DNA of 64,000 nt. Origin: Enterococcus mundtii (lineage in GTDB: Bacteria > Bacillota > Bacilli > Lactobacillales > Enterococcaceae). The notes under the pieces were generated by a model. It was not told the origin of the DNA. It ran no database searches and was given only the letters and a program-made list of their open reading frames with translations. Location of the stretch: assembly GCF_013394305.1 (NCBI RefSeq), contig NZ_AP019810.1, forward strand, positions 2,881,001-2,945,000. The letters run 5' to 3'. Both the position numbers and the translations under genes were made by a program. Positions 18,251 to 28,556 of the stretch are shown in pieces (positions within the stretch are counted from its first letter, which is position 1; every line of letters starts with the position of its first letter).

Positions 18251-21200
18251 ATGAGAAAAGTTTTGGTAGCTAACAGAGGAGAAATTGCTGTACGGGTATT
18301 TCGCGCGTGTACAGAATTAGGGATCCAAACTGTAGGTGTCTATGCAGAAGAAGATGAATATTCCGTTCATCGCTTTAAAGCGGATGAGGCATATCTAGTT
18401 GGTAAAGGAAAAAGACCGATAGATGCGTATCTTGATATTGAAGGGATTCTTGAGATTGCTAAGGCTAGTGGAGCGGACGCGATCCATCCCGGTTACGGAT
18501 TATTATCTGAAAACTTACACTTTGCCACACGGTGCAAAGAAGAAGGCATCACTTTTGTTGGGCCAGAACTTCATCATCTTGATATTTTTGGCGATAAGAT
18601 CAAAGCGAAAACAGCAGCAATCGAAGCTGGTATCGCATCGATCCCTGGGACAGATGGTCCAGTAGAGTCAATTGAAGAAGTTTTATCATTTGCTGAACGT
18701 CATGGCTATCCAGTGATGATCAAAGCAGCATTAGGCGGTGGCGGTCGTGGGATGCGTGTAGCATATGACGAAAAAGGCGCTCGTGAAGGATATGAACGTG
18801 CAAAAAGTGAAGCGAAAGCTGCTTTTGGTAGTGATGAAGTCTATGTTGAAAAGTATATCGCTGATCCGAAACACATCGAGGTCCAGATCTTAGGGGATAC
18901 CCATGGAAACATCATCCATCTATTTGAACGGGATTGTTCAGTCCAGCGGCGTCATCAAAAAGTCGTAGAAGTCGCTCCTTGCGTTTCGATGAATGAGCAA
19001 CAGCGTCAACGTATTTGTCAGGCTGCTGTCCAGTTGATGAAGCATGTGGGGTATGTCAATGCAGGGACAGTCGAATTTTTAGTGGAAAATGACGAATTTT
19101 ATTTTATTGAAGTCAATCCACGTGTCCAAGTGGAGCATACGATCACTGAGATGATTACGGATGTCGATATCGTGACGACGCAATTATTGATTGCACAAGG
19201 AAAAGATCTGCATAAAGAAATCGGATTGCCACAGCAAAGTGAAATAAAAATCAAAGGTTCAGCCATCCAATGTCGGATCACAACGGAAGACCCATTGAGT
19301 AACTTTCTACCAGATACTGGTAAGATCGATACGTATCGCTCACCAGGTGGGATGGGCGTCCGCTTAGATGTAGGGAATGCCTATGCAGGTTACATCGTTA
19401 CCCCATATTTTGATTCGCTTCTAGTAAAAGTTTGTACCCATGCGGCTGATTTTGCAACAGCGATCCAAAAAATGGAACGTTGCTTGAGAGAATTCCGTAT
19501 CCGTGGAGTGAAAACAAATATTCCATTTATGTTGAATGTCATCTTGCACCCAGAATTTCAATCAGGACAAGCTAAAACGACGTTCATCGATAGTACCAAT
19601 GAATTATTTGACTTCCCACGCTTACGTGACCGTGGAAATAAAACGATGAAATACATCGGAGAAATCACAGTAAATGGTTTCCCTGGCATTGAACGTGGTG
19701 AAAAACCATATTACGATGCACCACGTATGCCAAAAGAGCTGATCACTCGTCCGGATTATATCACAGCAAAAAATGTCTTAGACAAAGACGGCGCTTCTGC
19801 ATTAGTGGATTGGGTCAAACAACAAGAAAATGTGTTATTGACAGATACCACGTTTAGAGATGCCCATCAAAGCTTATTGGCTACTCGTGTGCGCACAAAA
19901 GATTTCAAAGAAATCGCGCGATTGACTGGTGAAGGGCTTCCTGAGCTGTTTTCAAGCGAAATGTGGGGCGGTGCAACATTTGACGTCGCCTATCGTTTCT
20001 TGAATGAGGATCCATGGAAACGCCTGAGAAAGATTCGCTCCTTGATGCCAAATACTTTATTGCAAATGCTCTTTAGAGGATCGAATGCTGTCGGCTACTC
20101 CAACTACCCAGACAACGTGATCGCTGAATTTATCAAAGAAGCAGCGACACAAGGCATCGATGTCTTCCGGATCTTTGACAGTCTGAACTGGGTACCGCAA
20201 ATGGAAAAGAGTATCCAAGCCGTTCGTGATACAGGGAAAATTGCAGAAGCGACGATTTGCTACACAGGTGATATCAATGATCCAAGTCGTGCGAAATACA
20301 ATGTGCAATATTATAAGGACATGGCAAAAGAGCTGGAACAGTTAGGCGCTCATCTGATCGCAATCAAAGATATGGCAGGACTGTTGAAACCGCAAGCTGC
20401 TTATCGCTTGATCAGTGAACTGAAGGCGACAACGGATCTACCAATCCATTTACACACACATGATACGAGTGGCAATGGCATCATCACTTACTCAGCAGCA
20501 ACTAAAGCGGGTGTCGATATCGTCGATGTAGCGATGAGTGCGATGAGTGGAAATACTAGCCAACCAAGTATGAGCAGTTTGTATTACGCTTTGGTCAATG
20601 GTCCACGTGTACCAGAAATCAATATTGAAAATGCGCAACAGTTGAATCACTATTGGGAAGATGTTCGCATGTATTACAAACCATTTGAGAATGGCTTGAA
20701 TGCACCTGAAACTGAAGTTTATATGCACGAAATGCCAGGTGGACAATACTCGAACTTACAACAACAAGCCAAAGCAGTTGGCTTAGGTCATCGTTGGGAT
20801 GATATCAAAAAAATGTACCACACAGTAAACTTGATGTTTGGTGATATCGTCAAAGTCACGCCTTCTTCTAAAGTTGTAGGCGATATGGCCTTGTTCATGG
20901 TCCAAAATGAGTTGAGCGAAGAAGACATTTACGAAAAAGGCGAGACATTGAGTTTCCCTGAATCAGTCGTTACCTTCTTCCAAGGTGAATTAGGCCAGCC
21001 AGTAGGCGGGTTCCCAGAAAAACTCCAAAAGATCATTTTGAAAGGTCGTCCAGCCATCACCGAACGTCCAGGATTGTTCGCTGAAACAGTAGACTTCGAA
21101 AAAGTCAAAGCAGAATTAGCTAAAAAGATCGGCTATGAACCAAAACAAGAAGAAGTCTTGAGTTACTTGATGTATCCACAAGTCTTCTTGGATTATCAGA

Positions 21201-21679
21201 CCGCTTATAATCAATTTGGCGATGTCACATTACTGGATACACCGACTTTCTTCCAAGGGATTCGTTTAGGGGAAACGGTCAACGTTCAAATCGAAAAAGG
21301 CAAGATCCTGATCATTCGTTTAGACGAGATCGGTGAACCTGATATTGAAGGAAATCGTGTGTTATTCTTTAATTTGAACGGTCAACGAAGAGAAATCACC
21401 GTCAAAGATACGTCGATCGTCAGTGCGGTAAAAACTAGACGAAAAGCAGAACCAACCAATCGCGAACAAATCGGTGCGACGATGTCCGGTTCAGTTTTAG
21501 ACGTCTTGGTGAAAAAAGGCGATACGGTCAAAAGAGGCGATACATTGATGGTTACTGAAGCAATGAAGATGGAAACGGCCATTGAAGCACCATTTGATGG
21601 AGAAATCGCACATCTCTATGTTGTTGCTGGCGATCCCATTGCCTCAGGAGATCTATTGATCGAAGTTACAGAAAAATAA
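18251..21679 (+). CDS. pyc: Pyruvate carboxylase
   Basis: This 1142-residue biotin enzyme makes oxaloacetate from pyruvate and bicarbonate, replenishing C4 acids. Domains in order are biotin carboxylase (residues 1 to about 450, with GGGGRGMR and the ERDCSVQRRHQK motif), the carboxyltransferase TIM barrel (about 530-810, TTFRDAHQSLLATR, then KDMAGLL), the allosteric PT domain, and the C-terminal biotin carrier domain with EAMKME (biotin lysine K1106). The length is normal for the single-chain enzyme. It begins 21 bp after ftsW and ends 17 bp before the CAP-associated protein gene, inside one operon. Confidence 0.97.
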   Translation: MRKVLVANRGEIAVRVFRACTELGIQTVGVYAEEDEYSVHRFKADEAYLVGKGKRPIDAYLDIEGILEIAKASGADAIHPGYGLLSENLHFATRCKEEGITFVGPELHHLDIFGDKIKAKTAAIEAGIASIPGTDGPVESIEEVLSFAERHGYPVMIKAALGGGGRGMRVAYDEKGAREGYERAKSEAKAAFGSDEVYVEKYIADPKHIEVQILGDTHGNIIHLFERDCSVQRRHQKVVEVAPCVSMNEQQRQRICQAAVQLMKHVGYVNAGTVEFLVENDEFYFIEVNPRVQVEHTITEMITDVDIVTTQLLIAQGKDLHKEIGLPQQSEIKIKGSAIQCRITTEDPLSNFLPDTGKIDTYRSPGGMGVRLDVGNAYAGYIVTPYFDSLLVKVCTHAADFATAIQKMERCLREFRIRGVKTNIPFMLNVILHPEFQSGQAKTTFIDSTNELFDFPRLRDRGNKTMKYIGEITVNGFPGIERGEKPYYDAPRMPKELITRPDYITAKNVLDKDGASALVDWVKQQENVLLTDTTFRDAHQSLLATRVRTKDFKEIARLTGEGLPELFSSEMWGGATFDVAYRFLNEDPWKRLRKIRSLMPNTLLQMLFRGSNAVGYSNYPDNVIAEFIKEAATQGIDVFRIFDSLNWVPQMEKSIQAVRDTGKIAEATICYTGDINDPSRAKYNVQYYKDMAKELEQLGAHLIAIKDMAGLLKPQAAYRLISELKATTDLPIHLHTHDTSGNGIITYSAATKAGVDIVDVAMSAMSGNTSQPSMSSLYYALVNGPRVPEINIENAQQLNHYWEDVRMYYKPFENGLNAPETEVYMHEMPGGQYSNLQQQAKAVGLGHRWDDIKKMYHTVNLMFGDIVKVTPSSKVVGDMALFMVQNELSEEDIYEKGETLSFPESVVTFFQGELGQPVGGFPEKLQKIILKGRPAITERPGLFAETVDFEKVKAELAKKIGYEPKQEEVLSYLMYPQVFLDYQTAYNQFGDVTLLDTPTFFQGIRLGETVNVQIEKGKILIIRLDEIGEPDIEGNRVLFFNLNGQRREITVKDTSIVSAVKTRRKAEPTNREQIGATMSGSVLDVLVKKGDTVKRGDTLMVTEAMKMETAIEAPFDGEIAHLYVVAGDPIASGDLLIEVTEK

Positions 21680-21696
21680 GAAAGGAGAGGGAACAT

Positions 21697-22827
21697 TTGA
21701 AACGACTAGGTCTATTTATAGCAACACTACTATTCGTCACGTCGGCTTTATATTTGGAGCCAGTAGTGTTCCCTCCCAAACTTGAAACATCCACGCAAGA
21801 CCAACAACTGATAGGAAATCAAAATCAGGTAACGTCTTGGAAATACCAGGAGCTAAATGCGACTGGCTTTTCTACATATATTGGTCGATCAGTCACCGAA
21901 TTAGAAGCAGAGATTGGTTCACCTAAAGATCGTTTGACGAGCGGATTCGGCTTTGAGATCAGATATTATCAAGATCCAATTCAACAAATCGTACTTGAAG
22001 CAAATATACAAAATGACCGAGTAGAGGCTATCAAAGTTTTAAATGCGAACGCAACTAGTTTGACACCATTTGCCGTTGGCATGACTATGCAGGATCTGAC
22101 AGAGATTACAACGATTTTTCCGAACTTCACATTTGAGTATGAAGAGACAGAAGTCGGAATCGAGTTAACTGAAGAAGACATGAATTATCGTCCCTTGATT
22201 GCTTTTGATAACGGTACATTTGCGATGCTTTTCTTTGATCAAGACACAGGTGGATTATTTTCAACAGTTTATTTAAATAAGAAAAGCTTATTGAAATTAA
22301 TGCCTTACCAGGTCTTTGGAGAGGGATTGCCCCACTACGAAATGGATAGTTCAGCAGACTGGGAAAGTATCAATCAATCAAGAGAGCGTGTCATCACTCG
22401 AGTATTGACGAGATTACGCCAAGAAGCTGAACTGCCTGATTATCATTACTCTCCAGATTTTATGATCCAAACGAATGTACTGTTAACAGACTTTATCGAA
22501 AAACCAGAAGAATGGTTGGCAGAAAATCGTTTGGCAGAGTGGCAAATGGCAACACAGACTTCGCAAACTACAGTTAAATTTACGTTGTCAAATGATGAAA
22601 TCAATCGCTTAGTGGAAAAACGACAATTAGATCAAACAACTGGGATTTTCATGCATCCAATCATTGATCCGACTTTTTCAGTGTTATTGTTATATACTGA
22701 TCCTTATTATCATGATCGATTCTTGGAAAAAGAACCAACACAGTTAGGCGTTGCGTTTTCGAAAGAAAACATGTTAGTCTTAATGAAGGAAAAAGAGGAG
22801 ACTAGTGAAAGCAGTGATAATCAATGA
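21697..22827 (+). CDS. CAP-associated-domain protein (YlbC-like), secreted or membrane-anchored
   Basis: This 376-residue protein begins with an uncleaved or cleaved N-terminal hydrophobic helix (LGLFIATLLFVTSALYL). A CAP-associated N-terminal domain follows, with YIGRSVTELEAEIGSPKD and the second copy PFAVGMTMQDLTEI. The C-terminal part sits where YlbC proteins have a CAP/SCP domain, but conserved CAP histidines are not evident, so it may be degenerate. It starts with TTG at 21697 after AAAGGAG. Its place between pyc and ylbF matches the ylbC neighbourhood of Bacillus. Function unknown. Confidence 0.78.
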   Translation: MKRLGLFIATLLFVTSALYLEPVVFPPKLETSTQDQQLIGNQNQVTSWKYQELNATGFSTYIGRSVTELEAEIGSPKDRLTSGFGFEIRYYQDPIQQIVLEANIQNDRVEAIKVLNANATSLTPFAVGMTMQDLTEITTIFPNFTFEYEETEVGIELTEEDMNYRPLIAFDNGTFAMLFFDQDTGGLFSTVYLNKKSLLKLMPYQVFGEGLPHYEMDSSADWESINQSRERVITRVLTRLRQEAELPDYHYSPDFMIQTNVLLTDFIEKPEEWLAENRLAEWQMATQTSQTTVKFTLSNDEINRLVEKRQLDQTTGIFMHPIIDPTFSVLLLYTDPYYHDRFLEKEPTQLGVAFSKENMLVLMKEKEETSESSDNQ

Positions 22828-23245
22828 GGAGTTGTTTGAACTGGAGGACCAGTGTCATCAGCTTGTTCAAACGATTGTAACAAGTAAAATGATGGAACAA
22901 TATCTCAAAACTAAAAAAGAGATGGAAACTTCTATCAACGTCAACCAGTTAAAAAATGATTTTATTGTAAGCAGACAAGCATTTGAAGAAATTTCACCTT
23001 ATGGAAAGTACATTCCAGAGTTTCGTGAAAAACAACGAACTGTACGCCAAGCCAAAAGGCAGTTGGATCTAAATGAGGAAGTAGCAGCTTTTCGAATAAG
23101 TGAAACAGAATTACAAAAGATACTAGATTCCATTGGAAAACAACTTGCACATACGATTTCGACGGAGATCAAAATCAGTGCAGGTAGTCCATTTTTTGAA
23201 AAAAGTGAAGGGTGCGGAGGAAACTGCCATGGACATAGAAAATAA
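22805..23245 (+). CDS. ylbF: YlbF/YmcA family regulator
   Basis: This 146-residue helical protein is of the YlbF/YmcA family. In Bacillus, YlbF, YmcA and YaaT form the Y-complex, which affects RNase Y activity and developmental decisions and carries iron-sulfur clusters. The C-terminal GCGGNCHGH here is a plausible ligand. The GTG start lies within the end of the previous gene (23-bp overlap), with AGAGGAG as SD, so translation is probably coupled. The stop overlaps the start of ylbG by 17 bp. Confidence 0.87.
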   Translation: MKAVIINEELFELEDQCHQLVQTIVTSKMMEQYLKTKKEMETSINVNQLKNDFIVSRQAFEEISPYGKYIPEFREKQRTVRQAKRQLDLNEEVAAFRISETELQKILDSIGKQLAHTISTEIKISAGSPFFEKSEGCGGNCHGHRK

Positions 23246-23570
23246 AAAATTTGAACAAACACATCGGCGAGGGTTAGTCGTGTGGGTATATAGTTTAAAA
23301 CAATTGAAAAATCTTCGCAAATTTGGATTAGTGCATTATGTCTCTCGTAAAATGAAGTATGTGATCATGTATTTAAATGAAGACAACTATGAACAAACGG
23401 AAGAAAGGATCAAGAAATTACATTTCGTACGAAATGTCGAACGTTCTTATCGACCAGATATCGAAATGAATTTTGCTGAAAAAATCGGCAAAAAGGCGGA
23501 CACAAAAGAAGAAGGCTTCGAGATCGAAGAATTAAACACCAAGATCCGCTTAGCTGATCACGTTTTCTAG
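23229..23570 (+). CDS. ylbG: UPF0298 family protein YlbG
   Basis: This 113-residue protein matches UPF0298: RRGLVVWVYSLKQLKNLRKF, then YVSRKMKYVIMYLN and a basic middle section. The frame is open upstream to 23133, but ATG 23229 has GGAGG eight bases upstream and gives the family N-terminus. It overlaps ylbF by 17 bp. Function unknown; always found beside ylbF in Bacilli. A terminator follows. Confidence 0.88.
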   Translation: MDIENKKFEQTHRRGLVVWVYSLKQLKNLRKFGLVHYVSRKMKYVIMYLNEDNYEQTEERIKKLHFVRNVERSYRPDIEMNFAEKIGKKADTKEEGFEIEELNTKIRLADHVF

Positions 23571-23663
23571 TAAAGAGAGTCTAGCGTTATAGTTAATAAA
23601 ATCGACGAAAATGAAGAAAATGTGATAAAAAGATTTTGAATAGTTATAAAAAGTTAAATTAAG

Positions 23664-23716
23664 AAAAAATAGACTTGAGAATTGACGATTTTAGTCGGAA
23701 TCAAGTCTATTTTTTT
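23664..23716 (+). terminator. Terminator of the ylaN-ylbG operon
   Basis: AAATAGACTTGA pairs with TCAAGTCTATTT around a 22-base loop, followed by T residues to 23716. Confidence 0.88.
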
Positions 23717-23724
23717 GGTATACT
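23716..23724 (+). promoter_or_regulatory. Extended -10 promoter of rsmD-coaD
   Basis: TGG plus TATACT at 23719-23724 is an extended -10 placed right at the end of the preceding terminator, 30 bp before rsmD. No good -35 is visible. Confidence 0.55.
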
Positions 23725-23753
23725 AATAACAGTATGTTTCAAGGAGTGAGTAG

Positions 23754-24311
23754 ATGCGAGTAATTTCAGGAGATTACGGCGGTCGCCGTTTAAAAAGTTT
23801 AGCAGGGCCAAATACTCGACCGACGTCTGATAAAGTCAAAGAGTCGATATTCAACATGATCGGTCCTTATTTTAATGGAGAGGTCGTTTTGGATCTTTAC
23901 TCAGGAAGCGGGGGTCTAGCGATCGAAGCAGTTTCCAGAGGCTGTAGCTACGCAATCTGCGTGGAGAAAAACTATCAAGCACTAAAAATAATCAAAGAAA
24001 ATATTGAAATCACTAAAGAACCGAACAAATTCAATACAATGAAATTAGATGCTGATAAAGCGATTGAGTCACTGGCGAAAGAAGATCAAAAGATTGATAT
24101 TCTATTTTTAGATCCACCTTATGCTAAACAAAAAATCGTCGATCAAATTAAACGTATGGAAGAATTGGCTCTTTTTCAGGATGCTGCCTTGATCGTATGC
24201 GAAACAGATAAGTCAGTGGAGCTTCCTGAGACAATAGGAAATTTTCAACAAATCAAACAGCAGACCTATGGCATCTCTGCGGTGACCATTTATAGAAAAG
24301 AGGAAATATAA
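23754..24311 (+). CDS. rsmD: 16S rRNA (guanine(966)-N2)-methyltransferase RsmD
   Basis: This 185-residue SAM-dependent methyltransferase modifies G966 (E. coli numbering) of 16S rRNA. The N-terminal [14 protein letters not shown] and [15 protein letters not shown] are characteristic. [15 protein letters not shown] is the SAM-binding motif I, and DPPY (residues 120-123) is the catalytic motif. The SD AAGGAGTGAG lies before ATG. coaD starts at the very next base after the stop, a pairing also seen as ylbH-coaD in Bacillus. Confidence 0.95.
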   Translation: MRVISGDYGGRRLKSLAGPNTRPTSDKVKESIFNMIGPYFNGEVVLDLYSGSGGLAIEAVSRGCSYAICVEKNYQALKIIKENIEITKEPNKFNTMKLDADKAIESLAKEDQKIDILFLDPPYAKQKIVDQIKRMEELALFQDAALIVCETDKSVELPETIGNFQQIKQQTYGISAVTIYRKEEI

Positions 24312-25836
<1,525 letters not shown>

Positions 25837-25874
25837 ACGGTTTATCGACTTGTATGTTTTGTACTCATATTTTA

Positions 25875-26030
25875 AAGCGAGGTCTAGACATGTTTAGCAT
25901 CAACTAATAATGCGCCATCCACGAAAATTGTTTTTTAAATTTTTGTGAGTGGCGCATTATTTTTCGAAGAGTTTCTATCTGTTCCCGCCGTTTATTCGGT
26001 TTAGGTGGTACGAAAGGGCTCATGTCCCCT
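25875..26030 (-). repeat. Intergenic palindromic repeat element, copy 1
   Basis: Read on the minus strand this copy aligns over about 155 bp with copies at 36490-36650 and 46845-47000. Shared blocks are CACCTAAACCGAATAA-like, CTCTTCGAAAAATA-like, AAAACAATTTTCGTGGAT and a final ATGCTAAAC region. The centre (25905-25965) is a strong hairpin, AATAATGCGCCA with TGGCGCATTATT, followed by T, which can act as the terminator of the rsmD-coaD-protease operon. Confidence 0.75.
25905..25965 (+). terminator. Hairpin terminator in repeat copy 1
   Basis: AATAATGCGCCA pairs with TGGCGCATTATT, with a second pairing of CCACGAAAA and TTTTGTGAG inside, and TTTTT follows. It lies 69 bp after the protease stop. 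Confidence 0.75.
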
Positions 26031-26097
26031 CTTTTTCTTTTTTTTCAATAATTACAAAAAAACGTTTTGTTATTTTGTAGGTAATTTTAAGTAAGTT

Positions 26098-26106
26098 TGC
26101 TACTAT
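26098..26106 (+). promoter_or_regulatory. Possible extended -10 promoter
   Basis: TGC followed by TACTAT at 26101-26106, 33 bp before the next gene's start. The -35 region is weak. Confidence 0.4.
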
Positions 26107-26138
26107 ATAAAAAAGAGTTAGAAAGGGGCAAGATAAAT

Positions 26139-27281
26139 ATGGAACAACCAAGCAATCGAGAATCATCATTCGATATCGGAGAATATTACTCCGAAAAAAA
26201 GTATAAAAAAAATTTTGGGCATTTGCGGAAAACAGCAGACTTTAAACGTGTATTGATTGATTTTGACAAACAATTGGAAGAAACGAAAGACCAACTGTCA
26301 AAACATCGAAACGGTGTGTTGTGGACCAGGCGCTTACTTGCAGATTTTCGACAGAAGAAGTTGAGTAAAACGGATAGAGTTTTCAATTTTATTCTTAGGC
26401 GTAAGAATAAAGAGCCTAAAAAATATGAGAATACACTAAAGGATTTGAATAGTAAATATTTTAAATCAGAATATATTCAATCGATTGTTGCTAAAGATGT
26501 ATGGATTGATTCAAAAGAAATCGTTGATGAAATCGAGCGCTTAGCTTCAAGAGCGAAATCTATCCCTACGGCTCGCGGGTTGGAACTAAGGGAACAGTTT
26601 CGAGCACAATCTTCGGAGCAAAAAAAACGGCGTCAACCTGAAACAGAAGATGAATTACACTACAGTACCCTTTCTTTCCTAGAGGAAGGTGGAGAAAGCG
26701 AGAAGTCTCGCAAGATAATTATCCATGGAAAAGATGACTCCGTTATTTACGCAGTAATCCGACGAGCGAACAATGGGGAGAAAGTTTCATCGTATATAGA
26801 AGTTTCCCATAATGAAGAGGAACGAATCGAACGACCTATAACTGGACACCACAGAAATTCTTCTGTTCATGGCGAGGGAGCATTTACTGGTCATCATGAG
26901 CAACAAAGCAAACAACCAAGACGGTTATCACCAATTTCAGAGTTGCAAGAAAATAATGGAAGAAAAAATTCATTGAAAGATGAGGTTGAACGACGTGATT
27001 CGAAACCTCGAGAAGTAAAATCTGCGATCAATCAAGGACTTATTTCGTCAAAAAACTTATCTGTAGAAGGTGCTGTGCAATCGGTGAAACAACGAATCTT
27101 GGAAATAGAGAACAGATCTGGGAAGTCCGACCGTATGGTTTTTAATAGTCATAATGACTCAGGCAAACGTTCATTTGGCATGACCAAACAAGCAGCAATG
27201 AGTAAGTCAGGGGAAAATCGACGACCAGCTCCGCCTTCTCCAAGTTTGAAGCCGAAACCAAGGATAGAACCAACTAAATAA
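26139..27281 (+). CDS. Unrecognised hydrophilic protein with proline-rich C-terminus
   Basis: I do not recognise this 380-residue protein. It has no signal peptide or membrane helix. Residues 1 to about 190 are strongly charged and probably helical. About 190-250 look like a small folded unit (KIIIHGKDDSVIYAVIRR, VSSYIEVSHNEEE). The rest is Ser/Arg/Glu-rich and looks disordered, including two TGHH motifs and a basic proline-rich end (RRPAPPSPSLKPKP). The start at ATG 26139 follows GAAAGGGG; a longer frame from 26097 lacks an SD. It is a single-gene unit between a repeat element and a terminator. Confidence 0.75.
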   Translation: MEQPSNRESSFDIGEYYSEKKYKKNFGHLRKTADFKRVLIDFDKQLEETKDQLSKHRNGVLWTRRLLADFRQKKLSKTDRVFNFILRRKNKEPKKYENTLKDLNSKYFKSEYIQSIVAKDVWIDSKEIVDEIERLASRAKSIPTARGLELREQFRAQSSEQKKRRQPETEDELHYSTLSFLEEGGESEKSRKIIIHGKDDSVIYAVIRRANNGEKVSSYIEVSHNEEERIERPITGHHRNSSVHGEGAFTGHHEQQSKQPRRLSPISELQENNGRKNSLKDEVERRDSKPREVKSAINQGLISSKNLSVEGAVQSVKQRILEIENRSGKSDRMVFNSHNDSGKRSFGMTKQAAMSKSGENRRPAPPSPSLKPKPRIEPTK

Positions 27282-27326
27282 ACCGTGGATATAAAAATAA
27301 AAGAAATCATCATTTGAGGCGTATCT

Positions 27327-27372
27327 AATAGTGAAGGAACATCGAAGTATAGATGTTTTTTCACTATTTTTT
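27327..27372 (+). terminator. Terminator of the proline-rich orphan gene
   Basis: AATAGTGAA-GG-AACATC pairs with GATGTT-TT-TTCACTATT around an 8-base loop, with a T-run to 27372. Confidence 0.85.
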
Positions 27373-27403
27373 AGAAAGGAAAATGAAATAGCAAAGAATA
27401 CCA

Positions 27404-28054
27404 ATGAAGAAAATAGTTCAAGAAATCTTTGATTCGCCAAAACGTTTCATTCTATTTTTTATATGCAGTGTATCAGTTAGTATGATAGTAGGAGTGGTCT
27501 TATACCGTCAGATCGGTCCAACTAAGATCAATGAAGCTAGTAACGTACCGTTGCTAACTGCTACAAGCTCGGATAGTTACCAAAAGACTGCGACAACCGG
27601 AACAACGACAAACGACCCAATTATGTATGTAGACGTGAAAGGCAATGTCCATCGGCCAGGAATATACGCATTTACCGACGAGGAACGTGTATTTGATATC
27701 ATTGAAAAAGCAGGAGGATTGACTGCACACGCTGATGAAAAACAAATCAATTTTGCTGCAAAAGTTTCGGACCAACAAGTGCTATATATTCCCCAAGTTG
27801 GCGAAGAGATGCCTCAGTTAGTTGAGGAAGTAAAGGAAAAAGAACAGCCAGAGGAAAAGAAAGTCAATCTTAATACTGCCAGCCTTGCTGAATTACAGGA
27901 GCTTCCAGGAATCGGGGCAATGAAAGCACAAGAGATCATCAATTATCGCGAAACCAACGGTTCCTTCCAAACAATTGAAAGTTTGAAAGAAATATCGGGA
28001 TTTGGCGAAAAGACAGTTGAAAAACTGAAAAACTTCGTTACAATTATAGAATAA
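27404..28054 (+). CDS. comEA: Competence DNA receptor ComEA
   Basis: This 216-residue protein has an N-terminal membrane anchor (about residues 15-35), an SLBB domain (about 67-130, VDVKGNVHRPGIY), a charged linker, and a C-terminal double helix-hairpin-helix DNA-binding region (VNLNTASLAELQELPGIG). ComEA binds incoming double-stranded DNA on the cell surface and hands it to ComEC. It is first in a comEA-comEB-comEC operon. The SD before the ATG is weak, so translation may be low. It appears intact. Confidence 0.93.
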   Translation: MKKIVQEIFDSPKRFILFFICSVSVSMIVGVVLYRQIGPTKINEASNVPLLTATSSDSYQKTATTGTTTNDPIMYVDVKGNVHRPGIYAFTDEERVFDIIEKAGGLTAHADEKQINFAAKVSDQQVLYIPQVGEEMPQLVEEVKEKEQPEEKKVNLNTASLAELQELPGIGAMKAQEIINYRETNGSFQTIESLKEISGFGEKTVEKLKNFVTIIE

Positions 28055-28073
28055 ACCAATGAGGAGACAAATT

Positions 28074-28556
28074 ATGAGAAATGAACGAATTCCTTGGGAT
28101 CAGTATTTTATGGCACAAGCCGTGTTATTATCATTAAGAAGTACATGTACACGATTAGAAGTAGGTGCCACATTAGTTAGAGAGAAACGAATCATTGCGG
28201 GTGGTTATAACGGCGCAGTGAGTGGGGATGTTCATTGTATCGACGAAGGTTGCTATGTCGTGAATGGTCACTGTTTACGAACGATCCATGCAGAAATGAA
28301 TGCGTTACTCCAATGTGCAAAACTTGGAGTTCCTACAGAAGGGTCAGAGATCTATGTCACCCATTTTCCATGTTTGGCATGTACAAAAGCATTGCTTCAA
28401 GCAGGAATCAGGAAAATCCACTACTTGCATGATTATCGCAATGACCCTTATGCACAGTCATTGATTACCCAATTAGGTGCATCCGTCCATCAAGTCAATT
28501 TAGATATGAAATATTTTGCTAAACTTCAACAAGAGTCAACAGGAGAACTTGATTAA
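28074..28556 (+). CDS. comEB: dCMP deaminase (ComEB)
   Basis: This 160-residue zinc deaminase converts dCMP to dUMP for thymidylate synthesis. The zinc site is complete: HAE (H72, E74) and PCLAC (C100, C103). The start ATG 28074 is preferred over ATG 28059 because GAGGAG at 28061-28066 is a well-spaced SD for the former. Although it lies in the late competence operon, the enzyme is not itself needed for DNA uptake in Bacillus. Its 3' end overlaps the beginning of comEC. Confidence 0.93.
   Translation: MRNERIPWDQYFMAQAVLLSLRSTCTRLEVGATLVREKRIIAGGYNGAVSGDVHCIDEGCYVVNGHCLRTIHAEMNALLQCAKLGVPTEGSEIYVTHFPCLACTKALLQAGIRKIHYLHDYRNDPYAQSLITQLGASVHQVNLDMKYFAKLQQESTGELD

Noticed and set aside
23133..23228. 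Longer N-terminus for YlbG (from 23133)
   Set aside because: It lies wholly inside ylbF and has no SD; ATG 23229 has GGAGG at good spacing and gives the family N-terminus.
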